DNA of 64,000 bases from an uncultured Alphaproteobacteria bacterium (GCA_900696495.1 CAADGI010000023.1:186001-250000), one strand, 5' to 3'; counted from the first letter of the stretch, positions 1-8,650 are shown. Notes: generated by a model from the letters alone, not told the origin. Made by a program: numbers and translations.

Positions 1-1027
1 TGGCGACGATCTCGAAATAATCCGCCCGCGCGCGCTCCGCGATCAAAACATTCGCGTCATAAGCCGACAGCCCGAAATCTTTCATGAAGCGGTGCTTCTT
101 CTGGTCGGGCAGTTCCGGCAGCGTCTCGCGCACGCGCTCGATCCAGCTATCCGCCAAGTGAAGGGGCAGGAGGTCGGGATCGGGGAAATAACGGTAATCA
201 TGCGCTTCTTCTTTTGAACGCATCGAGCGCGTCTCGCCCTTGGCCGGGTCCCATAAACGCGTTTCCTGATCGATCTTGCCGCCGCCCTCGATGATCTCCA
301 CCTGGCGCTGCGCTTCATATTCGATGGCCTGCTGCACGGCCTTCAGCGAGTTGACGTTTTTCACCTCGCAGCGCGTGCCGTATCCGGCGCCGGGCTTGCG
401 CACGGAAATATTCACGTCGGCCCGCATCGAACCTTCTTCCATGTTGCCGTCGCACGTATCGAGGTAACGCAAAATCATGCGCAGCTTCGAAAGATAGGCG
501 GTGGCCTCGTCGGGGCTGCGGATGTCCGGCTCGGACACGATTTCCATCAGCGCGCAGCCCGAGCGGTTCAAATCGACATACGATTTCGTCGGGTGCTGGT
601 CATGCACCGATTTTCCCGCATCCTGCTCAAGGTGCAGGCGGGTAATGCCGATTGTTTTTGTCGTGCCGTCGGGCAGATCGATTTCAATTTCTCCCTTGCC
701 GACAATCGGGTGCAGGAACTGCGAAATCTGGTAGCCCTGCGGCAGGTCGGGGTAAAAATAATTCTTCCGCTCGAAAACGGATGTCTTGTTGATCTTCGCA
801 TTCAGGCCGAGCCCCGTGCGGATGGCTTGCTCGACGCAATATTCGTTCAGGACCGGAAGCATGCCCGGCATCGCCGCGTCGACCAGCGACACCTGCGAAT
901 TCGGCTCCGCGCCGAATGAAGCGGCCGCGCCGGAGAAAAGCTTGGATTCGGCGATCACCTGCGCATGGACCTCCATGCCGATCACCACTTCCCACGTGCC
1001 TTGTTCGCCTTGAATCTGGTATGTCAT
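1..1027 (-). CDS. gatB: Asp/Glu-tRNA(Asn/Gln) amidotransferase subunit B (3' end outside window)
   Basis: GatB is the kinase and tRNA-binding subunit of the GatCAB amidotransferase, which converts Glu-tRNA(Gln) or Asp-tRNA(Asn) to the amidated form. About 342 N-terminal codons are present of the usual 480 or so, and the C-terminus lies beyond base 1. The family opening is visible ([10 protein letters not shown] near residue 14), as are [14 protein letters not shown] and the [15 protein letters not shown] stretch of the catalytic core. The ATG at 1027 follows an AAGG site seven bases upstream. The gene is separated from gatA by two small secreted-protein genes on the same strand and by a palindromic repeat (1041-1120). 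Confidence 0.96.
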   Translation of the reverse strand, partial: MTYQIQGEQGTWEVVIGMEVHAQVIAESKLFSGAAASFGAEPNSQVSLVDAAMPGMLPVLNEYCVEQAIRTGLGLNAKINKTSVFERKNYFYPDLPQGYQISQFLHPIVGKGEIEIDLPDGTTKTIGITRLHLEQDAGKSVHDQHPTKSYVDLNRSGCALMEIVSEPDIRSPDEATAYLSKLRMILRYLDTCDGNMEEGSMRADVNISVRKPGAGYGTRCEVKNVNSLKAVQQAIEYEAQRQVEIIEGGGKIDQETRLWDPAKGETRSMRSKEEAHDYRYFPDPDLLPLHLADSWIERVRETLPELPDQKKHRFMKDFGLSAYDANVLIAERARADYFEIVA

Positions 1028-1040
1028 CAACAATCCTTTT

Positions 1041-1120
1041 CCCTCACCCGTCCTCGCTTATCGCTCGGACACCCTCTCCCTTAAGGAGAGGGAGGGCCCC
1101 GCGAAGCGGGAGGGTGAGAG
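1041..1120. repeat. Palindromic repeat, family A (CCCTCACC...GGGTGAG)
   Basis: Inverted ends CCCTCACCC and GGGTGAGAG enclose a CCCTCTCCCTT/AAGGAGAGGG hairpin and a second GC-rich hairpin. The same architecture recurs at 25840-25923, 32207-32319, 32651-32762 and 56454-56603. This copy lies between gatB and an 8-Cys secreted protein gene and could act as a transcription barrier. Confidence 0.85.
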
Positions 1121-1159
1121 ACACCATAATGACAGGAAATAATACTGTCCAGTCGGGGT

Positions 1160-1864
1160 TTACTGCTTGAAAGCCCCGTGCTGCTGGATGCAGCCCGTAA
1201 AGGTCGCATTGACCTGGGCCTGGTATTCCGGGCTGTTCAGGAACGCCCCCAGCGGGTCCATGTCCGACGGGTTGGCCGCGAGTTTCTGCGCCAGGATCGG
1301 CTGGGCGTTAACCGCCACATAGGCCGCCATGTTCTGCGCCAGGCACCCGCATATCGCCTCGCCATTGATCGCTTGCCCGCCTTGCGTCTGTTTAAGCTTG
1401 TCCTGATAGCTGTTGCACTGGTTCATCAGCAGCGCCCGCGAGGGATATTCCATGCAGGGGGCGTAAACGTCGGTCACCATGCGGTTTCTCTGGACCTGTC
1501 CCTCGGGCGTGTCGGTCGTCATGGTCTCGACTTCCTCGACCGTCATTTTTTCCTGAAGCTTTGACGCCGTGCACGCGCACAGCATCCGCAGATCGTCGCC
1601 CTTCAGAATTTCATTTTTCTTTTTCAGGCAGTTTTCGTTGTAACGCTTGGCAAAACTTTCGATAGATTCCTTCTCGGTCTGCGCAGCCTGCGGCGTTGGC
1701 ATCTGCTGCATCTGCGGGGCAGGTTGCGGCGCCACCGGCTGCTGGGCCGCCTGGGGCACATCGGGCAGGGCGTTATCCTTCACCGGCTTGTTGAAGATGT
1801 CGGTGGCCATGGCGGGAAAGGCCGCGAAGGCCACAACCATGGCAATGATCAAAAATGTTCTCAT
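1160..1864 (-). CDS. Secreted 8-cysteine protein, paralogue 1
   Basis: A 234-residue protein with a clear Sec signal peptide (hydrophobic residues 4-18, AMA cleavage-like site near 20). A Pro/Gln-rich linker (about 35-62) is followed by a domain with eight cysteines at 79, 96, 98, 137, 150, 172, 174 and 225. The neighbouring gene (1902-2540) has the same cysteine pattern, including the shared CACTASKL block, so the two are tandem paralogues. An oxidised, periplasmic fold with up to four disulfides is likely. I do not recognise the family and assign no function. The gene lies between gatB and gatA on the same strand. Confidence 0.85.
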   Translation of the reverse strand: MRTFLIIAMVVAFAAFPAMATDIFNKPVKDNALPDVPQAAQQPVAPQPAPQMQQMPTPQAAQTEKESIESFAKRYNENCLKKKNEILKGDDLRMLCACTASKLQEKMTVEEVETMTTDTPEGQVQRNRMVTDVYAPCMEYPSRALLMNQCNSYQDKLKQTQGGQAINGEAICGCLAQNMAAYVAVNAQPILAQKLAANPSDMDPLGAFLNSPEYQAQVNATFTGCIQQHGAFKQ

Positions 1865-1901
1865 AGGTTGATTGTATCAAAAACCGGGGCGGGCACAAAC
1901 G

Positions 1902-2540
1902 TTACTTGAAGCCGTACGACTCGGTCATGACGCATTGCTCGAATTGCCAGCCGGACTGGCGCTCGAAATCCCTGCTGCCGATAATATGGGCCAATGGGTT
2001 TGGCACCGCTTTGGTAACATCAAATCCCCCCCTCACCATGCCGGGTATGAAAAACTCAGCCTTCGAGGCGATGTAATCGCCCATTTTATGACTATAGCAT
2101 TCGCAGATTTTGCGCGGGCTGTTCATCTTTTTGCGCATGTCGTTGGAATAATAACAGCTGTCGAAAACGAACTCATTGATCGATTCATAAAGGCAGGGCA
2201 TATAAGCCAGCATCATGACCCGGCTCTGCTGGAAATCGCCTTCCTGACTTTTCGTGAACAGGGACCTCATGTTTTTCAGTTCCATGAACTCAGGCAGTTT
2301 CGATGCCGTGCACGCGCATTGCGTGACGACATATTCATCCAGTTCGGTTTCGGTATTGGCCTTATGGCAGTTCTCGAAATAAATATTGGCGTATTCGTTG
2401 ACGGTTTGCGGCACGCCGCCATGCTTGTCGAGCAATTTGACCGACGGGTCGTTGGTGCGGTGCTCGCGCAAAACGTCCTGCGCATGCACAGGCTGGATCA
2501 GGGCAATAAAAATAGCTGCGAGGAAAAACAGGACTCTCAT
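1902..2540 (-). CDS. Secreted 8-cysteine protein, paralogue 2
   Basis: A 212-residue protein with a signal peptide (hydrophobic 3-16, VHA cleavage-like site near 20). Cysteines fall at 58, 75, 77, 116, 129, 146, 148 and 203. The first four intervals (17, 2, 39, 13) are identical to those of the upstream paralogue and the CACTASKL block is shared. The mature protein is probably periplasmic and disulfide-bonded. It is encoded immediately downstream of gatA on the same strand, about 30 bases after the gatA stop, so it may be cotranscribed. The function is unknown. Confidence 0.85.
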   Translation of the reverse strand: MRVLFFLAAIFIALIQPVHAQDVLREHRTNDPSVKLLDKHGGVPQTVNEYANIYFENCHKANTETELDEYVVTQCACTASKLPEFMELKNMRSLFTKSQEGDFQQSRVMMLAYMPCLYESINEFVFDSCYYSNDMRKKMNSPRKICECYSHKMGDYIASKAEFFIPGMVRGGFDVTKAVPNPLAHIIGSRDFERQSGWQFEQCVMTESYGFK

Positions 2541-2568
2541 ATAGCCATTTTACATGAAAACGGCGGGG

Positions 2569-4050
2569 CTAGGCAGCCTTTTGCACGGAGGCAGGCAGGG
2601 CGGTGAAATTCGCGGCTTTTTCGATCACGCCCGCGACATTGAACAGCGTTTCCTCGCCCCACGGACGGCCGAGTAATTGAAGGCCGAGCGGCAGGCCCTG
2701 GGAGTCTAATCCAGCGGGCAGGGCAAGGCCCGGCAGGCCCGCGAGGTTGCCGGTCACCGTGAATACGTCGTTCAGGTACATTTTAACCGGGTCGTCCTCG
2801 TTCTCGCCGATCGCGAACGCGGCCGAAGGCGCGGTCGGCGTCAGCAGCACGTCGCATTTTTCAAACGCGCTCATGAAATCGTTATAGATCAGGCGGCGGA
2901 CACGCTGCGCCTTGATGTAATAAGCGTCATAATATCCGGCGGAGAGAACATAGGTGCCGACTAAAATTCTGCGGCGCACTTCCTCGCCGAAACCCTGGGC
3001 ACGGGTTTTCTGGTACATGTCTTTCAGGTTTTCGCCCGTCACGCGCTTGCCGTAGCGCACGCCGTCATAGCGCGCCAGGTTGGACGAGGCTTCCGCCGGG
3101 GCGATAATGTAATAAACGGGCAGCGCATATTTTGTATGCGGCAACGACACATCAACGATCTCCGCGCCTGCGGATTTCAACCAGTCGATACCCTGCTGCC
3201 ACATTTTCTCGATCTCGGCGGGCATGCCCTCGACGCGGTATTCTTTCGGCACGCCGATCTTCAGGCCCTTGATGTTGCCCGTCATCGCGGCGGCGTAATC
3301 GGGCACCGGCCTGTCGGCGGATGTTGAATCTTTCGGATCATACCCCGCCATCGAACGCAGGAGCAGGGCATTGTCTTTCACCGTTCTCGCAAACGGTCCC
3401 GCCTGATCGAGAGACGACGCGAACGCGACCACGCCCCAGCGCGAGCATCGTCCGTATGTAGGTTTAATACCCGCGATGCCGCAGAACGCCGCCGGCTGGC
3501 GGATCGACCCGCCCGTATCCGTTCCCGTCGCGCCCATGCAGATGCGCGCCGCGACGGCGGCGCTTGAACCGCCCGATGAACCGCCGGGAACCAGGTCGGT
3601 ATTGTCATTCTTGCGCTTCCACGGGTTGATGACATTCCCGAACGCGCTCGTGGTGTTCGATGAACCCATCGCGAATTCGTCGAGATTGGTCTTGCCGAGC
3701 ATCACCGCGCCGTCGCGGAACAAATTTGAAGTAACAGTGGATTCATATTCCGGCTTGAAGCCCTCGAGAATTTTACTCGCCGCCGTCGTCTGGACGCCCT
3801 GCGTGCAGAACAGGTCTTTGATCCCCAGCGGAATGCCATCAATCAACCCCGCCTTGCCGCCCGCGCGGCGCTTGTCGGATTCCGCCGCCTGTTTTAACGC
3901 AATCTCCGGCGTCTCGACGATATAGGCGTTGAGCGAGCGGAATTTTTCCATGGCGTCGATATGCGCTTGCGTCAGCTCGACGGCGGTGAAGTCTTTTTTC
4001 TCCAGGCCCTTCAGCGCCTGTTCGATGGTGAGATGCGTGAGGTTCGTCAT
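2569..4050 (-). CDS. gatA: Asp/Glu-tRNA amidotransferase subunit A
   Basis: GatA is the amidase-signature subunit that releases ammonia from glutamine for GatB. The protein has 493 residues, normal for the family. The catalytic Ser-cisSer-Lys signature is present: the lysine in [10 protein letters not shown], then the [14 protein letters not shown] loop and the [12 protein letters not shown] nucleophile motif. An upstream extension to 4125 is open, but the ATG at 4050 gives the standard N-terminus ([13 protein letters not shown]) and overlaps the preceding gene's stop as ATGA. The gene belongs to gatC-(87-aa membrane protein)-gatA, all coupled by ATGA overlaps. Confidence 0.97.
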   Translation of the reverse strand: MTNLTHLTIEQALKGLEKKDFTAVELTQAHIDAMEKFRSLNAYIVETPEIALKQAAESDKRRAGGKAGLIDGIPLGIKDLFCTQGVQTTAASKILEGFKPEYESTVTSNLFRDGAVMLGKTNLDEFAMGSSNTTSAFGNVINPWKRKNDNTDLVPGGSSGGSSAAVAARICMGATGTDTGGSIRQPAAFCGIAGIKPTYGRCSRWGVVAFASSLDQAGPFARTVKDNALLLRSMAGYDPKDSTSADRPVPDYAAAMTGNIKGLKIGVPKEYRVEGMPAEIEKMWQQGIDWLKSAGAEIVDVSLPHTKYALPVYYIIAPAEASSNLARYDGVRYGKRVTGENLKDMYQKTRAQGFGEEVRRRILVGTYVLSAGYYDAYYIKAQRVRRLIYNDFMSAFEKCDVLLTPTAPSAAFAIGENEDDPVKMYLNDVFTVTGNLAGLPGLALPAGLDSQGLPLGLQLLGRPWGEETLFNVAGVIEKAANFTALPASVQKAA

Positions 4051-4310
4051 TGCAGTTTGCGCGCTTTCATTTTTTCGATGAACGGCACTGCCACGAGGCC
4101 GATCCCGAGAACCAGCAGCGCCCATGCCAAAATCGTAACCGCCACTGCGCTGAAGCCTGTAAAATTTTGCACGGATTCAATGGTCAGCAGGCAGAACGAC
4201 CCGAACGCCATGATCACGATGCCGAGGCCCTTGGTCAGGGTCGCCATCGTTTTTATCGCCTCGTCGATCTGCTTGTGGCTTTGCTCGGGCCCCATCATTT
4301 TATTATTCAT
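4047..4310 (-). CDS. Small two-TM membrane protein between gatC and gatA
   Basis: An 87-residue protein with a short hydrophilic N-terminus, two hydrophobic helices (about 28-45 and 56-76) and a basic tail ending KMKARKLQ. Its ATG at 4310 overlaps the gatC stop as ATGA, and its own stop overlaps the gatA start as ATGA, so translation is coupled on both sides. A longer reading frame to 4487 only runs through gatC in another frame and is rejected. I recognise no family. The coupling argues that it is a real gene expressed in fixed ratio with the amidotransferase subunits. Confidence 0.8.
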   Translation of the reverse strand: MNNKMMGPEQSHKQIDEAIKTMATLTKGLGIVIMAFGSFCLLTIESVQNFTGFSAVAVTILAWALLVLGIGLVAVPFIEKMKARKLQ

Positions 4311-4594
4311 TCGACCACCTTCGGCACGACGAAATACCCGGCCGTGGTTTCCGGCGCATTGGCCAGCACCTTGTCCGCGCAATTGCCGTCGGTCAGCGCG
4401 TCGGCGCGGAGCTTGAGTTCGATATTGGCGACATTCGCCAGCGGCTCGACATTGTCCGTATTCAGCGCCTGCAACTGCTCGATCCATTGCAGGATGCCGT
4501 TCAGCTTCGGGGTCATCTTCTCGAGGCCGGCTTCGTCTATTTCAAGCCGGGCGAGCGAGGCGACCTTGCGGACGGTGTTTTTATCTATGGACAT
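4307..4594 (-). CDS. gatC: Asp/Glu-tRNA amidotransferase subunit C
   Basis: GatC is the small subunit that stabilises the GatA-GatB interface. The protein has 95 residues, as usual. It begins MSIDKNTVRKVASLARLEID, the standard family start, and has the internal ILQWIEQL and VEPLANV segments. It is first in the gatC-X-gatA group and its stop overlaps the start of the small membrane protein gene. A palindromic repeat (4656-4732) lies between it and the divergent ruvX. Confidence 0.95.
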   Translation of the reverse strand: MSIDKNTVRKVASLARLEIDEAGLEKMTPKLNGILQWIEQLQALNTDNVEPLANVANIELKLRADALTDGNCADKVLANAPETTAGYFVVPKVVE

Positions 4595-4655
4595 TTCAAA
4601 TCCTTATTTGCCCCGCTTTTTAAGCATAAAGGGAAACAGAAAACAACATAACACT

Positions 4656-4732
4656 GTCATTGGAGCCGAAGGCGAAGCAATCCAGAAAGCCACAAGCTGG
4701 ATTGCTGCGTCGCTTTGCTCCTCGCAATGACG
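4656..4732. repeat. Palindromic repeat, family B (GTCATTGCGAG type)
   Basis: An imperfect palindrome with GTCATTGGAGCC at the left and CTCGCAATGACG at the right, and the GCAATCC/GGATTGC inner arms typical of the family. Related copies lie at 20866-20938, 49357-49447 and 62358-62439. It fills most of the gatC/ruvX divergent spacer and ends 12 bases before the ruvX start, so it must form part of the ruvX promoter or leader. Confidence 0.85.
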
Positions 4733-4744
4733 TATGATCTGTTT

Positions 4745-5233
4745 ATGACGATTGGATTGCTAAAAGACATCGCCGTCAAAGCCCCCAAAGGCCAAAGCCT
4801 GCTCGGCATTGATGTGGGCGCGAAAACGCTCGGCCTTGCCGTCTGCGATGACTCCCACAGGGTGGCGACGCCGCTCCAGACCCTCCGCCGGACCAAATTC
4901 ACGAAAGACGTTGAGGAACTGGCCAATATCGTGCAGGACTATGAAATCGGCGGCTTCGTCCTCGGCCTGCCACTGAACATGGACGGGAGCGAGGGCCCCC
5001 GCTGCCAGTCGGTGCGCGATTTCGCCCTCGAACTGGTCAAATACCCCGCCGTGGTCGGCGGCAAGCCATGGGTCGCCCTTTGGGACGAAAGGTTATCCAC
5101 AGTTTCTGTGGAAGCCTTTGTGGATAACTCTGTGGGTATTAATAAATCGAAGGCCAAGGACAGGGGCATAATCGACAAGCTCGCCGCCCAGCTCATCCTG
5201 CAGGGCGCGCTGGACTATCTCGGAAAAAGTTAA
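4745..5233 (+). CDS. ruvX: Pre-16S rRNA nuclease / YqgF-type Holliday-junction resolvase-like protein
   Basis: RuvX (YqgF) has an RNase H-like fold and matures the 16S rRNA 5' end in E. coli. The 162-residue product has the first acidic motif LLGIDVGAKTLGLAVCDD, the GFVLGLPLNMDG block, the DERLST motif and a late DRGIIDKLAAQLIL helix that supplies the last acidic residue. Upstream ATGs at 4715 and 4727 lie in the repeat, so 4745 is preferred although its ribosome site is weak. The stop overlaps the convergent metallopeptidase gene. Two inverted DnaA-box-like 9-mers lie inside the coding region. Confidence 0.93.
   Translation: MTIGLLKDIAVKAPKGQSLLGIDVGAKTLGLAVCDDSHRVATPLQTLRRTKFTKDVEELANIVQDYEIGGFVLGLPLNMDGSEGPRCQSVRDFALELVKYPAVVGGKPWVALWDERLSTVSVEAFVDNSVGINKSKAKDRGIIDKLAAQLILQGALDYLGKS
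5093..5127. promoter_or_regulatory. Inverted pair of DnaA-box-like 9-mers inside ruvX
   Basis: TTATCCACA (5093-5101) and its exact complement TGTGGATAA (5119-5127) face each other with a 17-base gap. Both match the strong E. coli DnaA-box sequence. They lie within the codons around the DERLST motif, so coding constraint may explain part of the match. Binding is not shown. Confidence 0.3.
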
Positions 5234-5943
5234 TCAATCGCGTCGGTATATCCGTAACGCATCAGGTCCTGGCCGTAATTCTGCATCCAGTACTGGCCTT
5301 CGAGGAAATCGTCCGAGATGGCCCGGCAGAGGTTCCAGAAATGTCGTCCGTGGTTCATGTGACGCAGGTGAGCCACCTCGTGAGCCACCACGTAATCCAG
5401 CGCAACCTCGGGCGCAAAGATCAATCGCCATGAAAAGGACAGGCCGCCATCTTCGGCGCAACTGCCCCAGCGTGATTTGGTGTCGCGCACGTGAACTTCC
5501 TTGATCTTCTCACCGATCTCGGCGGCCTTTTCCTCGGCCAGTTCGGCGAGGCGGATCTTGGCCCATTTCGCCAGCGCACGTTTTATCTTGTCGGTTGGAT
5601 CGTCGAGATTGGTGACCACCAGAATCTCATTTTGTTTCAAGATGACATCCGTCGTTTTTAAAGTTTTTCTTTTAATAACGCGGATGGTGCGGTGACGGCC
5701 GAAAACCGGGATGCTTTCGCCATGATCGAACGAAACCGGGCGCGGCAGCTCGCGCAGTTTTTCCTTCATCCAGCGTTCATGTTCCTCGATGAATGCGGCG
5801 GCGCTTCTGACGCTCATGCCCTTGGGAAGAACCAGGTGAAAAACACGTTCCTTGGCATCCAGGCGAAGGGCCATGCGGCGGGCGCGGGCGCTCTTCTTCA
5901 CCTTGATGTAGTCCGGCAGTTTCGGTTCACGTGATCTGGTCAT
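5230..5943 (-). CDS. YgjP/DUF45-type zinc metallopeptidase
   Basis: A 237-residue member of the YgjP-like (DUF45, SprT-related) metallopeptidase family. The zinc site is plain: HEVAHLRHMNHGRHFW supplies the HExxH-type helix (HEVAH) and a third histidine (near residue 205). The preceding RWGSC motif and the EVALDYVVAHE strand are also typical. The protein appears cytosolic, with no signal peptide or membrane helix. The physiological substrate of the family is not established. The stop overlaps the ruvX stop by three bases (convergent). The N-terminus is lysine/arginine-rich, as in relatives. Confidence 0.92.
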   Translation of the reverse strand: MTRSREPKLPDYIKVKKSARARRMALRLDAKERVFHLVLPKGMSVRSAAAFIEEHERWMKEKLRELPRPVSFDHGESIPVFGRHRTIRVIKRKTLKTTDVILKQNEILVVTNLDDPTDKIKRALAKWAKIRLAELAEEKAAEIGEKIKEVHVRDTKSRWGSCAEDGGLSFSWRLIFAPEVALDYVVAHEVAHLRHMNHGRHFWNLCRAISDDFLEGQYWMQNYGQDLMRYGYTDAID

Positions 5944-5979
5944 TTTTCAGTTCTGCCCTTGTTTACACAGTAGGTTAAA

Positions 5980-7362
5980 TCAGTCGGCCATCTCCTTGTA
6001 ATTATGTTGCTGGTTTTCTTTCAACCAGCGCCGGATAGCCACAATGCCATGCTTATCCCGGTTATAACGCTCGGGTTTCAGGTCGGCAACCCTCTCTAGA
6101 TCTTTTTCTGGAACCGGATCCTTGCCGGGGTCCATAAGCCTGATGAAATGGCGGATTCTCGGCATGATTTCCTCACGCCACTTGCGCCCGTTGAAAATTC
6201 CATAATGCCCGGTCTGCAACTGGAAATGGTGATATTGCTTGTGCTGCGGCAGTGAATAACATAATTCGTGCGCGGCGGTGGTCTGGCCGCGCGCAGAAAT
6301 ATCATCTAGCTCGCCTTCGATCGTCAGCAAGGCCGTGTGCTCGATATCTTGCGGGCGAACATCATGAAGATGGTTGGTCAGCGGGTCGCGCCATTTCATC
6401 AATCCGCGCGGGAGCAGGTGACGCTGGAACACCGTTTCGATCGTTTGCAGGTAAAATTCCGCCGGGATGTCCATGACCGAAAGATATTCGTCATAAAATT
6501 TCCGGTGCGCGTCCGCCGAGCTGCCGTCGCCCGTAATCAGGTGCTGGAAGAATTTCATGTGCGAGCCGACATGGCGGTCGAGATTCATCGACATGAAGCC
6601 TGTGAGCTGCAGGAAACCCGGGTAAACTTTCCGGAACGCGCCGGGATAATAGAACGGCACCTCTTGAATAACCGATTTTTCAAACCACGACATCGGGCGG
6701 TTCTCGGCAAGGTCCGTCACTTCCGTTTTTGAAATCCGCGTATCGACCGGCCCGCCCATAAGCGTCATCGAAAGCGGCTGGTTCGGGTCGTTTTCCGACG
6801 CCATCAGCGCAACAGTCGCTAAAGTGCCCGGCGCGGGCTGGCAAACCGCGATCAAATGCGTCTCCGGCCCGAGCAGACTTAAATATTCACGCAGGTATGT
6901 GATGTAGCTGTCGAGGTTGAACGGCCCGTCTTTCAGCGGCACCTGCCGCGCATCTTCCCAGTCGGTGATGTAAACCTCGTGATGCGGGAGCAGGGCCTTC
7001 ACGGTCCCGCGCAGCAGCGTCGCGTAATGCCCCGACATCGGCGCGACGATCAGAACTTTCGGATCGTTGCGCTTTATGTTCCGTTTGAAATGAAGCAGGT
7101 TTCCCCACGGTTTATCGACGATTATCTCTTCGATGACTTCGACTTTTTTTCCATCGATCGTCGTCTCATGCAGTTTGAAATCGGGGCGGCCGAAACGGCG
7201 CGTCGAGCGCTCGATCATTTCCGCGCCCGCCGCCATGGTCCGCCCGGCCTGCGTATAGGACAGGGGATTCCAGGGACTCTGGAATAAATTCCTCGCGACC
7301 TCGGCCTGGAACCGGACCGGGGTCAGCAGCGCATGCTGAAGTTCATAAAGTTGATAAAGCAC
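5980..7362 (-). CDS. phaZ: Intracellular polyhydroxyalkanoate (PHB) depolymerase
   Basis: This enzyme degrades stored intracellular poly-3-hydroxybutyrate. The 460-residue protein has the catalytic-cysteine motif AVCQPAPGTLAT, an aspartate in GELDDISA and the histidine in QTGHYGIFNGRKW, matching the PhaZ1-type alpha/beta hydrolase. An ATG at 7521 is in frame, but family members begin MLYQLYELQHA, which corresponds to the GTG at 7362 preceded by GGAAGG. That GTG is preferred. A TATAAT hexamer on the minus strand (7393-7398) is a likely -10 element. The gene is divergent from a CobD/CbiB-like gene. It implies that the organism stores PHB. Confidence 0.93.
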   Translation of the reverse strand: MLYQLYELQHALLTPVRFQAEVARNLFQSPWNPLSYTQAGRTMAAGAEMIERSTRRFGRPDFKLHETTIDGKKVEVIEEIIVDKPWGNLLHFKRNIKRNDPKVLIVAPMSGHYATLLRGTVKALLPHHEVYITDWEDARQVPLKDGPFNLDSYITYLREYLSLLGPETHLIAVCQPAPGTLATVALMASENDPNQPLSMTLMGGPVDTRISKTEVTDLAENRPMSWFEKSVIQEVPFYYPGAFRKVYPGFLQLTGFMSMNLDRHVGSHMKFFQHLITGDGSSADAHRKFYDEYLSVMDIPAEFYLQTIETVFQRHLLPRGLMKWRDPLTNHLHDVRPQDIEHTALLTIEGELDDISARGQTTAAHELCYSLPQHKQYHHFQLQTGHYGIFNGRKWREEIMPRIRHFIRLMDPGKDPVPEKDLERVADLKPERYNRDKHGIVAIRRWLKENQQHNYKEMAD

Positions 7363-7392
7363 GGTGTTTTTTGCCCTTCCGCCTATACTTCT

Positions 7393-7398
7393 ATTATA
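7393..7398 (-). promoter_or_regulatory. Candidate -10 element of phaZ
   Basis: A perfect TATAAT on the minus strand, 31 bases upstream of the GTG at 7362, in an AT-rich spacer. No convincing -35 hexamer was found at 16-18 bases. Confidence 0.4.
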
Positions 7399-7470
7399 CG
7401 TTATATAGTGTTTTTTAGCCCTAAAATCGGGAAAAAACGCTACATGCATAAATTTTGCCAAGATAGTTTT

Positions 7471-7483
7471 ACCGCATTGCGGT
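7471..7483. promoter_or_regulatory. Perfect palindrome ACCGCA-T-TGCGGT in the phaZ/cobD-like divergent spacer
   Basis: A 6+1+6 perfect inverted repeat about 33 bases upstream of the CobD-like start and within the divergent promoter region. Its position suits an operator, but no regulator is known from this window. Confidence 0.35.
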
Positions 7484-7515
7484 AGGATGCGGAAGGGACT
7501 GGAAAGACATACTTT

Positions 7516-8553
7516 ATGCAAAACCTGGCTTCATATTTTAACACCCTCCACAGCCATATCATGGACCCCGACCGCATCCCGCTGGCCATTACGGCGGTTG
7601 TGCTGGCGGCGATTCTCGGCGTCATAACCGGTCCTGTGGCCGGAAACGCCAACCCGCTCCTGTGGCTTGTTTACGATAAAACCCTTGGCGGCTTTGGCGA
7701 ACGCCTCGACCGCGTCCATCGTTCCACCGCCGATCTTGCCTTGCGCGGCTTCGCGCTCACCGCCATCGGCCTCGCACTTGGTTTATTGATCGGGAAATTC
7801 TACGCCGCGCTGGTGTTTGAAAAACCCGTCTCCGGCATCACGGAAATCATTCTTCTTTCCACTCTTATCACCAGCGGCAGCGTCTGGTACGCGCTGCTTC
7901 GCCTTTATTTCGCGCTGGAGAAAAAGCAGGCGCTGCAGGGCGCGTATCTTTCCATCTCGCGCTCGACCCGCATAAACCTCGCCGCCACCGACGATTTCGG
8001 CATTACCCGCGCCGGCATGGGTTTCGCCGCCCGTAGTTTCGACAAGGGACTCGTCGCGCCGGTTTTCTGGTACCTGATCGGCGGCCTGCCGCTCGCCGTC
8101 ATTTACGCCGCGCTCGCCGCGCTCGGCTGGCGCTTCGGCAAGGATGGTTTCTCCAAAGGCTTCGGCGCCGTGCCGCTCGCGCTCGAAAAATTGATGGGCT
8201 ATGTCCCGTCTTTACTGGCCGCCGTGCTGATGACTTTAGCCACCATCGTCACACCCACCGCCGCCATCCATAAGGGCGTCTCCGCCTGGTTCGGCCATAA
8301 AAACCGCGCCCCGTACGCACAAGGCGGCTACCCCTTATCGGCCTTGGCCTGGTCCCTGGATGTCAGCCTCGGCGGCGCCAGCCAGGACCTCTCGGGCAGT
8401 GCCATCCACGGCACCTGGGTCGGTCCCGACGGCGCCACCTCCAGGAACGACCATAAACACCTCCGCCGGGCCATTTATATCAATTTTGCCGCCACGATCC
8501 TGTTCATGGCCTCCCTCTGCGGGGCTTACTTATGGTCCGGCCTCGCCCCTTAA
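7516..8553 (+). CDS. CobD/CbiB-family membrane protein (adenosylcobinamide-phosphate synthase-like)
   Basis: A 345-residue integral membrane protein with several hydrophobic helices (about 20-40, 72-92, 105-125, 190-215, 232-255 and 322-340). The central region NLAATDDFGITRAGMGFAA..FDKGLVAPVFWYLIGGLPLAV and the later LEKLMGYVPSLLAAVLM resemble CobD/CbiB, which attaches aminopropanol to cobyric acid. It diverges from classical members, and no other cobalamin gene is in the window. It might therefore be a divergent paralogue with another role. GGAAAG precedes the ATG at 7516. It is divergent from phaZ. Confidence 0.75.
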   Translation: MQNLASYFNTLHSHIMDPDRIPLAITAVVLAAILGVITGPVAGNANPLLWLVYDKTLGGFGERLDRVHRSTADLALRGFALTAIGLALGLLIGKFYAALVFEKPVSGITEIILLSTLITSGSVWYALLRLYFALEKKQALQGAYLSISRSTRINLAATDDFGITRAGMGFAARSFDKGLVAPVFWYLIGGLPLAVIYAALAALGWRFGKDGFSKGFGAVPLALEKLMGYVPSLLAAVLMTLATIVTPTAAIHKGVSAWFGHKNRAPYAQGGYPLSALAWSLDVSLGGASQDLSGSAIHGTWVGPDGATSRNDHKHLRRAIYINFAATILFMASLCGAYLWSGLAP

Positions 8554-8579
8554 TTGTCATTCCTCTAAATCTTTGTCTT

Positions 8580-8629
8580 CCCCGCGAAAGCGGGGATCTT
8601 AAACAACAAAGGTTCCCGCTTTCGCGGGA
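8580..8629. repeat. Palindromic repeat (CCCGCGAAAGCGGG ... CCCGCTTTCGCGGG)
   Basis: Two hairpins of complementary sequence, CCCCGCGAAAGCGGGG and TTCCCGCTTTCGCGGGAA, flank an AT-rich centre, so the whole can fold as one long stem or two short ones. It is related to the GTCATTCC..CGNAAGCNGG family D. It sits between the CobD-like gene and rpmB and may end transcription of the former. Confidence 0.75.
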
Positions 8630-8650
8630 AAAGCAGAAATTAGTAAAAGC

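Noticed and set aside
5093-5127. Chromosomal origin at the ruvX DnaA boxes
   Set aside because: Only two boxes lie within a coding region, with no AT-rich unwinding region and no origin-linked genes such as dnaA, hemE or parAB nearby.
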